NCBI GenBank assembly: GCA_040429635.1
Contig: CP158972.1
Coordinates: 1,250,001 to 1,314,000 of the forward strand
Origin: Tamlana crocina
GTDB taxonomy: Bacteria; Bacteroidota; Bacteroidia; Flavobacteriales; Flavobacteriaceae
Length of the DNA: 64,000 nucleotides
Direction: 5' to 3'
Under the pieces are notes generated by a model. It saw only the letters and a program-made list of their open reading frames with translations. It was not told the origin of the DNA and did no database searches. This document shows positions 26,701 to 35,225 of this stretch, piece after piece. The number at the start of each line of letters is the position of its first letter. Position 1 is the first letter of the stretch. The translations under genes and the position numbers were made by a program.

Positions 26701-28693
26701 TTTCAACGGTAAATAAATTAAAATCTAAGGTGTCGTTTTCATCTGCATTGTTGTCGCAGAGCGCATAATCGCCAGTGTCGGTGCCCGTGAGCAATAGATT
26801 GGTGTGTACTTCAAAAGGAACAATGGTGGCACAGCCCGTGTCGTTATCTTCAATCCTTAAGTATATGGTTCCCGATCCAGGTTCGGTAACGGCATTATTG
26901 TATTCGTAATTGGTTTCGTTTGCAATAATATTGGTATTCGTTTGTGCGTCTTCCAAAGTGGCATGGAAAGTAGTGGACACATCGGTTAAACCGTCCAAAA
27001 TAGGGGCGATGACTTCAGTTAAATCGAAGTTTGCTGAACCGTCCAAATCGCGATCACAAGCATCCAGGTATTGGGTGTCTCTATTTACAATGGGGCTAAC
27101 TTCAATATTTACTTGCAAAGTGGTATTGTTTACGCAACCGGTTGTGGTATTAACGACTCTAACAAAAACATTATCTGTTGGCGTGTTGGTGTTAATATAA
27201 GGGCTGGGGATGGGGTTGTTGCCTGTGCTGGCATCCAATGCGTTGTAGTGATAAGTGACGAATAAATTAGCGTTGCCTTGAGTAATCTCATCATCTTTTT
27301 CGGTAAGGTCTATTATGGCATATCCATCTGGGTTGTCATCGCCATCACAGGTTTCCAATGGGGTGGGAGCAACAATATCTGGTAGACTGTGTACAATAAG
27401 GTTAAAACTGGTGTATGAAAAACAAGGACTGTCTAAATCCTGAATTCTTACAAAAATAGGTTGCGGATTAATGGTGTTTGAAATAGGGGCGGTTATCGGG
27501 TTCAGGTTTGCCCTAGCTTCAGCTTCCGAATAGTGGTAACTGTAATCGTAGTTAGTAAACGGAATGTTGGGTTCCAGTTCTGAATTTTTGGTGGATAGGT
27601 TGAACACTTCTGTTTCGTCGCCGCTGGCATCATCACAAAGTTCGTAATCGGTAATAGGGTCAATGGGTTCTTCGGTATTTAGTACGATTTCAATATCGTC
27701 TTCCTCCACACATGCCGAGCCGTTAACCGGAACAGACACTTCAACCCGGTAAGTGCCGTTTGCTACAGCGGTGTAGCTAGAACCTGTAGCGCCAGGTATT
27801 AAATTACCGTTGAGGTACCAAGCATACGAAGCTAAAGGATTCTCCAAATCGGCATCTAGAACGGCCGAACTGGCACAGGTTGTTATATTGTCGCCCAATT
27901 CCAATACCCTAAAACTGTCGCCTTCAATAAAAACAGCCGAATCGAATGTATTATCGGTTTGGTCGGCAATAATGAGTTTTATATGATAGGTAACATTAGG
28001 CTGAATGGTGCCCGATGCCGTTAAAACGATAGTTCGTCCGTTATAGTTGGTGTCGCCCACGTTGTAGCCTTCAAAATATTGTTCGTTTTGTGCAGGGCAA
28101 ACACCAAAAATTTCATCGTGTATGGTATTGGTGTTAACTGGTGTGGTTGTGCCCGGAACCACAGCAATATTTTGGTAGGGCCCCGTGCTTCCCGCTTCTC
28201 TAATTAGAAAAACGAAACCATCGGAAAATTGACATGGGTTGATGCCAAAGTATTCCTCAGAAGCCAATAAATAATTAAATTGAAATTGGTTGGATATAGA
28301 TACAAAATCAAATTCGATGGAAGTGGCATTTACCGTGTTGGTGATGCCCAAAGCGGTTTCCAAATCAGGGTCGGTGCCCCAAGCGTTGGAACCTTCGCTC
28401 AATGTAGGGGATATGGCAGAATTTCCCCCAGATCGGGCCGCTCCGGTAGATAACATAATGCCCCTTTCGAAAGGAAAATTGGAACTGACCCGTTCAAAAT
28501 AGGCATAACTGGCCAAGCCCGTATCTGCTCCATTTACTGAAGAGCTAATATTTGAAATGTCCACACAGCCATCAACGAGGTTGTTTTGAATTAAGGATTG
28601 TAAATCAACAGAATCATCTACGGAGATTTGTTGTGAAAACAACAGCAGGTTTCCGCCAATAAGAAAAAGTAAAATGAAATAAAATAATCTCAT
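23792..28693 (-). CDS. Giant secreted protein with choice-of-anchor L domain and 11 repeats, T9SS type B
   Basis: 1633 residues. Signal peptide (1-20, ending LLLFSQ). Residues about 30-265 match the choice-of-anchor L domain (GIMLSTGAARSGGN; ATSIEFDFVSISNQFQFNYLLASEEYFG). An Ig-like stretch is followed by eleven repeats of about 90-100 residues, each starting CDDD-DG-x-FDL and ending YVRVE-TGCY, from about residue 345 to 1440. The last about 85 residues (IPKFVTPNNDGAYDTWHIVG to KGHFALKR) are the type B T9SS sorting domain. The repeats have paired cysteines, suggesting disulphide-stabilised beta modules in a long surface fibre. Role inferred as adhesion. Confidence 0.88.
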   Translation of the reverse strand: MRLFYFILLFLIGGNLLLFSQQISVDDSVDLQSLIQNNLVDGCVDISNISSSVNGADTGLASYAYFERVSSNFPFERGIMLSTGAARSGGNSAISPTLSEGSNAWGTDPDLETALGITNTVNATSIEFDFVSISNQFQFNYLLASEEYFGINPCQFSDGFVFLIREAGSTGPYQNIAVVPGTTTPVNTNTIHDEIFGVCPAQNEQYFEGYNVGDTNYNGRTIVLTASGTIQPNVTYHIKLIIADQTDNTFDSAVFIEGDSFRVLELGDNITTCASSAVLDADLENPLASYAWYLNGNLIPGATGSSYTAVANGTYRVEVSVPVNGSACVEEDDIEIVLNTEEPIDPITDYELCDDASGDETEVFNLSTKNSELEPNIPFTNYDYSYHYSEAEARANLNPITAPISNTINPQPIFVRIQDLDSPCFSYTSFNLIVHSLPDIVAPTPLETCDGDDNPDGYAIIDLTEKDDEITQGNANLFVTYHYNALDASTGNNPIPSPYINTNTPTDNVFVRVVNTTTGCVNNTTLQVNIEVSPIVNRDTQYLDACDRDLDGSANFDLTEVIAPILDGLTDVSTTFHATLEDAQTNTNIIANETNYEYNNAVTEPGSGTIYLRIEDNDTGCATIVPFEVHTNLLLTGTDTGDYALCDNNADENDTLDFNLFTVESYIANDLPYPITVTFYETEDDRNNGTNALPKTQPYAAASPQVLYITIENTDSGCIEDSEITLLINPILLFDNVTVPYCDDDNDGFASIDLASLDDTITGGNDDFTVRYYATQTDAENTQNQLPPFYNNTNSVETLYARIEATNSGCSTVNPFQIEVLVAPATNQPTDIIICDDDQDGFSIIDLNAKISEVVPSTTGLDIDFFTSFEDADAKTNEIPETNRDAYNTNTQTIFVRVEDVASGTGCYAIESFEAIVNTLPDFPTISNYQICEDDNDRTAEFLLSEKDNEILNGQTGKEVFYFEDAAFSMPIDKNAIYQNTSSPQTIYVRVENITDPSCFGTSTFTLQVSPDPVYNPIIDYLICDDDSNDGRHEFNLAEKANEIRQGTPDVLNISFHLTRNLAEENVNPLPATYTNVVNPQSIYVRIESDDSLCFVVEELGINIIAAPDVLVGTPSLTECAPDYNGQANFDLTFYNIDTQTQDFEVLDRVKSNLRIDYFENETDINPNDGLDNTNAIVDPENFVSEAKTIYIKVANTLTGCYTVVPLQLNINPPPPTNTVGTVEICDNETNTYDLSLVNNIIVDDPSVVNISYHDTQTDAEDNTAILSNTYNYTNNNHTIYVRTSNPTTGCFIVQAFNLQINENPIANTPPDLIDCNDDFDEFLIFDLTQNNSAILGSQNVSNFNITFYNTEENAESGTNRINTSYQATNGETIFVRVQNISTGCYSTTQFNTRINPLPVIPINDIVPLCNDDPLVVSAETGVAGDTYLWSTGATSAEILLGPNDIGNYSVTVTRPNTIAPDCSYTHNFSVVESDSAIINFTQTVDFADPNSITVDVSGIGDYVFILDDGEPQTSNVFDNVSFGSHLVTVRDLNGCLDVTREVFVIDIPKFVTPNNDGAYDTWHIVGASQLPGTIVYIYNRYGKLLKTLPHTSVGWDGTFNGQNMPSDDYWFVAKIVQDGESFDIKGHFALKR

Positions 28694-28836
28694 ACTAAGT
28701 AGGTGGTTTCTGTTTGTGTTAACGGCTTAATAGGCCGTTTTTGTGCTTAGGACAATTAAAGGTGGAAAAATAGACTTTTTTTAGATGAAGTGCAAAATAA
28801 ATCGATTAAATGCGTTTTTGCGTGGTTGTTTAAAAT

Positions 28837-31584
28837 TTAGTGTTTGAGTGTAAAATGATTTTTAAATACACGGCCGTCTTGTAGTTTTACCACAAACCAA
28901 TAATCGTCGTTAGGTAATGGCTCTCCTCTTATTGATCCATTCCAGCCCTCACCTAAGGGGTCTAATTCTTTTATAAGTTTACCATAGCGGTTGTAAATTT
29001 GTATTTTAGTATTTGGCTGAAAAATTTCGGATACGCCGTACACTTGCCAAGTATCGTTAACGCCATCATTATTTGGGGTGAAATATTTTGGAAACCCAAT
29101 TACCGAAACGGGTTCGGTAATTGTACCACAGTCATTTTTTGTGTCCCTAATTTGAATGCTGTACAAACCGGGAAAGAGGTTGTCGAATAACGTAGTTGTT
29201 TGGTAGGGCCTAATAATTTGGTTGTTGATATCCAATAATGCATATTCGTAAATACCTTCGCCTGAAACCATTATGTTTATGGTGTTGTTTGTAGATGCAT
29301 CGGTAACTTCTACGTTTTCTATAGTGGCGATGTTAGAGGGCTCAACAACAACTGTACGTTGATCTGAGCAGCCTGCTTGATTTGTAATTTCAACAGTATA
29401 GGTGCCAATTTCGTTAATATCAATTTCATAGGCGGTTTCCCCTGTGCTCCATAGATAGGAATAATTGTTGCGCGAACCTACCAAAAAACCGACATTGATT
29501 TTTATGGGTGCAGGGAAGTGATTCAGACAATAAAGTACGTTTTCGTTTTTCTCTATTTGAGGTAATTCTGCAATACTGAGTATTATTTCGTTAATTCCAA
29601 AGCAGGCATTATTGTTTAATGTTTCAACCCTGTAATAAAGGCTTTGGGTGTAAGGTGTTTTATTTCGGTATTGAGAAAGACTATTGGCTTCAATGAGTGC
29701 GTCTTCTTGGGTTTCGTAAAATGTAATAGAAACGTCGTTAAGCGTGGTGTTTAGTTGGGCTGCGATATCGGACTTGTAATCTTCGAGATTAAATAGGTTA
29801 ATGCCGTCGGGAGACCCTACTTCATCGCATTTTTGAGGGGCGCGGTAAACAGGAACTTCGGTGGTTGCTATTTGCAATTTTAGCGTGGCTGTATCAAAAC
29901 ACCCACTGAAGTTATGTACAGTACGGGTGTATAATATTTCGTTGGGCACTGTGTTTTCATAAGATTCAGGATTAGTAATGGCATTAACACCATTCTGTGC
30001 ATCATTTTCGGTTTTATGGAATGAAATGCTATAATCTTGATTGTAGGTCGGTAAAATAGCTTCGTAGGCTTCGGTTAAATTAAAGGTTGTTGTTCCCGAA
30101 AGATTTGGACTAGGAGCACATTGTGTCAGGGTATGATTGTTGGTTACGGGCGATGCAAAATAAGTGACTTTTGCCAAGCCTTCTAAAGTTTGGCTACAGT
30201 CTCCAGTATTTGGGTCGATAAATACTTTGTACAAGCCTTCTTCATCGACATCAAGAAAATAAGTGGTATTTGTAATAGGAATTCCGTTTTTAAACCAGTT
30301 GTACGTGGCGCCTTGAATATCAGGCGATGTTAGCGTGTAAGTGTCATTTTCGCATAAAAATAGTTCAGAAGAGCTTGAGTTGTTGCCTATAATATCTATT
30401 TTCTCAGAGAAAAAAGACGTTATAAAGGGGGGCAAACCTTGCCTGCCGTTCGATCCCAATTGCAAACTGTTATAGGCATAGTTGCAGCCCAGACCAGAAA
30501 TGTTAGGGGTGTTTATAGTAGAAAGAAAGGGTTGCCCTTGGTCGTAGCTAAGGTTCATCGACTGATAAATTTTTCCGTCTGGACCCAATTGCAGTGCACC
30601 TCTGTACATTTGTCTGTTGTCTATAACATATTCGGTGTTACTAATGTTGGTGGCCGTTATGTTGTATTGCAGTAAAGCGCCGTATTGTGCCGAGGGAGCA
30701 CTGCCTTCTTGTTCATTGGTTTGGTAAAAGGATGACACGTAAAGCAGTTGGTTGTTTTGCGAAAACTCCACCCCATAGGCTACTTGCGGTTTTTGGCCGT
30801 TTAGAGAAAAAGTAATTGTAATTTCCTGTTCGTTACTAATATTACCAGTAGTTTTATCAAAATCATAAATAAACAAACCCGAAGTAGTATTGGCACAGAC
30901 CAGTTTTGAACCGTTGGGCGATAATTTTAGGTAACCCCTTCGGTTGGTGATGTTATTTGAAAAGGAACTGGTTACGGGTACGGTGTTTAGACCTGAAGTG
31001 TTTACTTCATAAGCATAAAAGGTGTCGAAAAAACCGGACTCTCCTTGTGCGAGTGTGATCACCCAAATAGATTGTGTTTGGCAGTCCTTTACAACGGCAG
31101 TAACTTTTTCTGATGTTGTGGGGAGCAAGTTGTGGTTTTTAATGGTTACATCGCCCAAACCGTTTTCCAAACTCATATCGACAATTGAATAATTAAAGCC
31201 AAAATCTGGATCGTTCTGATGTATTTGTGTATCGACTGTGAAAATGTAATACATGTTTGGGGCTTCTGGTTGAGGTACAATTATTGCCGATTGGGTACTT
31301 GAGGGGTCCCCGTATAAACCAAATCCGTTAGGCATACGGTCGTGGTTTTTGTTCCAAACAGAAATACCGTCAGTGTAAAATAACAGGTTTCCGTTGGTAT
31401 CTGATATTGTTGCGCAGCCCTCTATAGTGTTAAGTTTGCCGCTAGAGAGTGGAGAAACAGTGCCGTCTGGATTAAATCGTATTCCCGCGTTTTCGCCAAA
31501 ATACCAGTTGGAAGCTTCCTCCTGACCAAAAGCACAGGTAATGGCTAAGCCAAAGTATATTAGAATGAGGGCGATTTTTTTCAT
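28837..31584 (-). CDS. Secreted beta-propeller protein, T9SS type B sorting domain
   Basis: 915 residues. Signal peptide (MKKIALILIYFGLAITCAFGQ). Residues about 25-400 look like a WD40/PD40-type beta-propeller (NWYFGENAGIRFNPDG; LLFYTDGISVWNKNHDRMPNG; GYLKLSPNGSKLVCA). An Ig-like module (about 405-480) is followed by two copies of the CD repeat (LTQCAPSPNLSGTTTFNL; PQKCDEVGSPDGINLFNL), another Ig-like module, and the type B sorting domain (FPKYFTPNNDGVNDTWQVYG to KNHFTLKH). It shares its C-terminal architecture with the two giant proteins downstream, so the three are paralogues in their C-terminal halves. Probably cell-surface or released. Confidence 0.87.
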   Translation of the reverse strand: MKKIALILIYFGLAITCAFGQEEASNWYFGENAGIRFNPDGTVSPLSSGKLNTIEGCATISDTNGNLLFYTDGISVWNKNHDRMPNGFGLYGDPSSTQSAIIVPQPEAPNMYYIFTVDTQIHQNDPDFGFNYSIVDMSLENGLGDVTIKNHNLLPTTSEKVTAVVKDCQTQSIWVITLAQGESGFFDTFYAYEVNTSGLNTVPVTSSFSNNITNRRGYLKLSPNGSKLVCANTTSGLFIYDFDKTTGNISNEQEITITFSLNGQKPQVAYGVEFSQNNQLLYVSSFYQTNEQEGSAPSAQYGALLQYNITATNISNTEYVIDNRQMYRGALQLGPDGKIYQSMNLSYDQGQPFLSTINTPNISGLGCNYAYNSLQLGSNGRQGLPPFITSFFSEKIDIIGNNSSSSELFLCENDTYTLTSPDIQGATYNWFKNGIPITNTTYFLDVDEEGLYKVFIDPNTGDCSQTLEGLAKVTYFASPVTNNHTLTQCAPSPNLSGTTTFNLTEAYEAILPTYNQDYSISFHKTENDAQNGVNAITNPESYENTVPNEILYTRTVHNFSGCFDTATLKLQIATTEVPVYRAPQKCDEVGSPDGINLFNLEDYKSDIAAQLNTTLNDVSITFYETQEDALIEANSLSQYRNKTPYTQSLYYRVETLNNNACFGINEIILSIAELPQIEKNENVLYCLNHFPAPIKINVGFLVGSRNNYSYLWSTGETAYEIDINEIGTYTVEITNQAGCSDQRTVVVEPSNIATIENVEVTDASTNNTINIMVSGEGIYEYALLDINNQIIRPYQTTTLFDNLFPGLYSIQIRDTKNDCGTITEPVSVIGFPKYFTPNNDGVNDTWQVYGVSEIFQPNTKIQIYNRYGKLIKELDPLGEGWNGSIRGEPLPNDDYWFVVKLQDGRVFKNHFTLKH

Positions 31585-31614
31585 CTTTTTGCAATAGCAA
31601 TGCTATCAAAGATA

Positions 31615-32439
31615 TTACAAATCGCGCTTTTTTAATAATCTATACGATAAAAAGATGAATAGGGCAGTCCAACCCAAAACCAAGGCCATTTCGTGCCAAT
31701 GCACGGCGTAATCGTAAGCTAATTCGGCTTTGTCGGGAAATTTAGTCATGGCGATACGTTGAAACGGCTGGTCTATCAATTTGTACATTGATTTTAGGGG
31801 AAATAGGTTTTGCACTTGTTCGGCTATTTTGGTATTCCATTGCCAAACAAGGAGCCCGTAAGCTATCCATTCCAAAATAAATAATATGAATAAAAATGCC
31901 AATGCAAATGCCGAGCGTTTTACAAGCATCCCCAAAAACAGGCATAGACTAAAAAAACCGATAAGTTTTATAAAATAGGCCAATAAAAACTCAGTTTCCA
32001 TTAAAATAATACTCATTTCGGTGTAGCTGGAATAATATAGCCCGATGCAAAGTGAGATAAGAGCAGTGAGTAAGGTTGAAATCAACGAAAAGAAAATAAT
32101 GGTATAGAATTTTGAAAGGATGAATTCCTTTTTGCTCAATCCATCAATTAAATTCTGTTTTAAGGTTTTGTTGCTGTATTCGTTACCGATCATGCTCACC
32201 ACAACAATGGCGAAGAAAAATTTAAACTGCGCCGAAAAGAACGTGGTTAGGTGCCAAATAATCGGGAAGTTGAATACGCCTAATTCGCCAAGTTCGAGGG
32301 TGAAAAAGCCAAAAACGTTAATTTTTAACGATGATAATAAAATGATGAAAAATGGTAATACAAACGAAATAAAAATAAGCACTTTGCTGGTGCGGTTTAA
32401 GAGCAGTTTTTGCAGCTCTAAGTTTAAAAGTCGAAGCAT
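31615..32439 (-). CDS. ABC-2 type transporter permease
   Basis: 274 residues with about six hydrophobic segments (FISFVLPFFIILLSS; LTTFFSAQFKFFFAIVVVSMI; FFSLISTLLTALISLCIG; IKLIGFFSLCLFLGML; FALAFLFILFILEWIAYGLL; MALVLGWTALFIFLSY). Pattern GNEYSNKTLKQNLIDGLSKKEF after the second helix is typical of ABC-2 permeases. It starts 2 bases after the stop of the ATPase gene, so the two form one exporter. Substrate unknown. Confidence 0.85.
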   Translation of the reverse strand: MLRLLNLELQKLLLNRTSKVLIFISFVLPFFIILLSSLKINVFGFFTLELGELGVFNFPIIWHLTTFFSAQFKFFFAIVVVSMIGNEYSNKTLKQNLIDGLSKKEFILSKFYTIIFFSLISTLLTALISLCIGLYYSSYTEMSIILMETEFLLAYFIKLIGFFSLCLFLGMLVKRSAFALAFLFILFILEWIAYGLLVWQWNTKIAEQVQNLFPLKSMYKLIDQPFQRIAMTKFPDKAELAYDYAVHWHEMALVLGWTALFIFLSYRLLKKRDL

Positions 32440-32441
32440 TA

Positions 32442-33347
32442 TTAGGCGTTTTGGTGGTTATTGGTCAATTGTAAAAATTGCTCTTCCAAGCTTTCCTTGC
32501 GTTTTACCAAATGGGTGAGTACAATATTATTTTCAAAAAGGAACTTATTGAAATTTTCGGCCTCTAGGGGTTCGTTTAAAAAGGCGGTGACTAAGTCGTT
32601 GTTGATTTTTATTTTTCCAAATGTGGGATGGTTTTCCAAAAGCTGAATCAGTTCGTTTTGATGGTTGCATTTTAGTTCGAAAAAACCGTGACTTGAAATC
32701 ATTTCGTCCACACGACCCGAGTACAGTTTTTCGCCTTTACGCAGTACCACTACGTGTGAACATACTTTTTCAACTTCGTCCAATAAATGCGAGGCCAGTA
32801 AAATAGTGGTGCCATTGGCGGCAATTTGTTTAATGATTTCGCGTATTTGGTGTATGCCCTGTGGATCCAATCCATTAGTGGGTTCGTCAAGAATTAAAAT
32901 TTCAGGGTCGTTAAGCAGAGCAGAAGCAATGGCCAAGCGTTGTTTCATTCCCAAAGAATATGTGCTGAATTTACTATCCTTGCGTTCCGAAAGCCCAACA
33001 ATTTCTAGTTTTTCGTCTATTTTATGGTATGGCACACCTTTTATTTTGCAGACCAATTTTAGATTTTGTAAAGCGGTCATGTACGGGTAAAAGTTGGGGC
33101 GTTCAATAATGGCTCCCACTTTCTTCAAGGCATCGTGCGTGGTGGTATTGCCGTTAAACCAATGGAAACTACCGTGTGTTTTGTTTACTACATTTAAAAC
33201 GATACCCAATGTGGTGGATTTTCCGCTGCCGTTCGGCCCTAAAATACCGTAAACATTGCCTTTGTTAATCGTAAACGATAAGTCTTTTACGGCGGTTAAA
33301 TAGCCGAATTTTTTGGTGAGATTGTTAATGGTAAGTATCGGTTCCAA
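32442..33347 (-). CDS. ABC transporter ATP-binding protein
   Basis: 301 residues. Walker A GPNGSGKST near residue 38, ABC signature YSLGMKQRLAIASALL near 134, Walker B ILILDEPTNGLDP, and H-loop ASHLLDE. Residues after about 215 are the extra C-terminal domain common in ABC-2 ATPases. The start codon is TTG, giving the usual MEPILTINNLTKKFG opening; no ATG fits. It powers the permease encoded immediately downstream (2-base gap). Confidence 0.92.
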   Translation of the reverse strand: MEPILTINNLTKKFGYLTAVKDLSFTINKGNVYGILGPNGSGKSTTLGIVLNVVNKTHGSFHWFNGNTTTHDALKKVGAIIERPNFYPYMTALQNLKLVCKIKGVPYHKIDEKLEIVGLSERKDSKFSTYSLGMKQRLAIASALLNDPEILILDEPTNGLDPQGIHQIREIIKQIAANGTTILLASHLLDEVEKVCSHVVVLRKGEKLYSGRVDEMISSHGFFELKCNHQNELIQLLENHPTFGKIKINNDLVTAFLNEPLEAENFNKFLFENNIVLTHLVKRKESLEEQFLQLTNNHQNA

Positions 33348-33509
33348 GCTGTATTGTTTTTATGGACTTTTATGTTCGACGATGCTTCGCTGTTTTTGTT
33401 ACAGCAATTTCTTCTAGCTTTTTACAGCACATCAACATAATGTCGTAAAGTTTTATTATTTTGAAGTTTGAAAGCACATTGCGGCAACCTTTTTGAATAC
33501 CATTACAAT

Positions 33510-34577
33510 ATGCAAGATTTAAAAATATCGAAGAAAAAACCTTCGTTTCCCATAACACCCAAACTGCACGATTACCTTTCGGAGTATAATCGCGACATGA
33601 AAATCCCTATTTTTTATGATGATTTATTACGGTTTCAAGGCTCTATTGTGGTGTACGATAAAGATGATAACGATACGCTTTGGATCAGGGTGTATTACAA
33701 CGATTTTGAACGGGAGGAAATCGAGCTATCATTAAAAAAAGTGTACACCATTTTGCATTCCGACGGAAATGAAAGCGTATTGCCTTTTTTAAGCGTTGAT
33801 GCTATTGACTATTGCACCTTCGGAAACTCTAAGCCTTTTCGGATTAAAGTTCGGAATATTTTAAATGACAACTATACATACTTTTACGTAAAAACGGCTG
33901 ATGCTTCGCGGGTTTATGGTTTGGAATTGGAGCACATGCTTTCGCCGTATAATTTGAACTTTTTGGTTTACAAAGATACTTTAATTGAGGAGCACATTGC
34001 TGGTATTCCGGGCGATGAGTTTATCAAAAACTTTCTGCCAAAATGCGATAAATCTGAAAAATCGCAAATTGCCAAAGAGTTTGTAAAATTTAACGAACGC
34101 TGTATGATTCGGCTTTTGGGCGACATGCGTTCGTACAATTACGTTATTGTGCCCACCCACGATTTTGATCATGTGGTGTATAAAATTCGTGCCATCGATT
34201 TCGATCAGCAGTCCTACGAGGGGAAATTCAATATTTACCGTCCGCAGTTTTTTAAAGAGAATTTGAAAATGGTGGAATTGGTTTCCGAAGGTATGCAAAA
34301 ACTATCCATTAACCAGTACAAAACCGAAGAGCGTTCCATTTTGGTAAAACGTTTGAAAAGTTTTCACGACCGTATTGATATGTTGTTGGATTGCATGCAA
34401 AATGATGTGATTTCTACCGATGAACACATCCATCTTTTAAAAATGAAGATTTTTGAATACACTCAAGATGTGAAGTTCAAGAGGTGCAAAAATATGGGGG
34501 AAATCCTTAAGCGTTCTTTGGAGTTTTTAACCCATAATTACGAAAACGTAAGTTTGGATAAGTTGAAGCAGAAGTAA
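33510..34577 (+). CDS. Conserved protein of unknown function with kinase-like motifs
   Basis: 355 residues from ATG 33510 (an upstream TTG would add 14 unlikely residues). No signal peptide or membrane segment. I do not recognise the family, but LLGDMRSYNYVIV (residues 202-214) followed by VYKIRAIDFDQQSYEG (223-238) has the spacing of the catalytic loop and metal-binding motif of atypical kinases: GD-x4-N, then IDF(G/D). In APH- and PI-kinase-like enzymes the same order is GDxHxxN then DFG. Asp205, Asn210 and Asp230 would be the catalytic base and metal ligands. A Lys in YFYVKTAD (about 128) could bind ATP. Substrate unknown; could also be a degenerate, non-catalytic kinase fold. Confidence 0.5.
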   Translation: MQDLKISKKKPSFPITPKLHDYLSEYNRDMKIPIFYDDLLRFQGSIVVYDKDDNDTLWIRVYYNDFEREEIELSLKKVYTILHSDGNESVLPFLSVDAIDYCTFGNSKPFRIKVRNILNDNYTYFYVKTADASRVYGLELEHMLSPYNLNFLVYKDTLIEEHIAGIPGDEFIKNFLPKCDKSEKSQIAKEFVKFNERCMIRLLGDMRSYNYVIVPTHDFDHVVYKIRAIDFDQQSYEGKFNIYRPQFFKENLKMVELVSEGMQKLSINQYKTEERSILVKRLKSFHDRIDMLLDCMQNDVISTDEHIHLLKMKIFEYTQDVKFKRCKNMGEILKRSLEFLTHNYENVSLDKLKQK

Positions 34578-34670
34578 GGTTGAATAGGATTCGTCTTAAA
34601 GGCTGCTCGACTCCGTTCGCCCAATTGTTATCTTTTGAATTGGCAGAAACAGTTGGGGTGCCTAAAAGGA

Positions 34671-35186
34671 TTAATTCCAGTTTTCTTCAAAGTCGAGGTT
34701 GTCGTAATCGTCGAGGTCTAGGCCATCTTCAAATTCATTGAAATCATCACCTTCATCGGCTTCAAAAACACGGTCTGGAGCGGTGTCTGGCACTTGCCCT
34801 TGTACAAACATGAGGTTGGGGTAATCTTGGCCTTCAGCCTCTTCAACAATCTCGGCCAATTCAACGTAAAAAGTCCACATGCTTAAAAAATCGTACACGT
34901 AAATCAACTTGGTCTGGGCTTCGTGTACCACGCTTTCCAAAGCTGTTTCGTTCATTAAACGCGCCGAATTATTGTCGCTCAAATCGAATAGTGAAATTTC
35001 TTCACCTTGATCCCATTGATCATTGCTTATGTAAAACGAAGCCATTTCAGTACCATCAAATCCAAACGATTGCGTAATAATGTTGTGCAAGTCTTCTAAG
35101 GTGTCGGTTTCACGAATCTCCAAATCGCGAAAAACATCCTCATCTGTGGTGTCGTTGTCTAAAATAACTCTAAATCTGTAAATCAT
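34671..35186 (-). CDS. pRiA4b ORF-3-like protein
   Basis: 171 residues. MIYRFRVILDNDTTDEDVFRDLEI, TLEDLHNIITQSFGFDGTEMASF and LIYVYDFLSMWTFYVELAEI match the plasmid pRiA4b ORF-3-like family (also listed as IS1096 passenger TnpR family). The C-terminus is very acidic (FEADEGDDFNEFEDGLDLDDYDN). Despite the names I see no transposon around it; such genes are ordinary chromosomal genes in Flavobacteriia. Function unknown. A -7 element TACCTTTG lies at 35207-35214 on the minus strand. Confidence 0.78.
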   Translation of the reverse strand: MIYRFRVILDNDTTDEDVFRDLEIRETDTLEDLHNIITQSFGFDGTEMASFYISNDQWDQGEEISLFDLSDNNSARLMNETALESVVHEAQTKLIYVYDFLSMWTFYVELAEIVEEAEGQDYPNLMFVQGQVPDTAPDRVFEADEGDDFNEFEDGLDLDDYDNLDFEENWN

Positions 35187-35225
35187 GGGATAAAAAAGTT
35201 GAACTGCAAAGGTAGGTTATTTATG

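Noticed and set aside
28721-28739. Hairpin AACGGC-TTAATAG-GCCGTT as terminator of the 915-residue protein gene
   Set aside because: The T-tract is on the plus strand side; for the minus-strand transcript it would precede the stem, so it does not fit an intrinsic terminator for that gene.
33345-33347. ATG start for the ABC ATPase gene
   Set aside because: No ATG near; TTG at this position gives the family-typical N-terminus, so TTG is called.
34671-35186. Mobile element, suggested by the pRiA4b ORF-3/IS1096 passenger name
   Set aside because: No transposase, inverted repeats or target duplication seen around it; the name reflects family history only.
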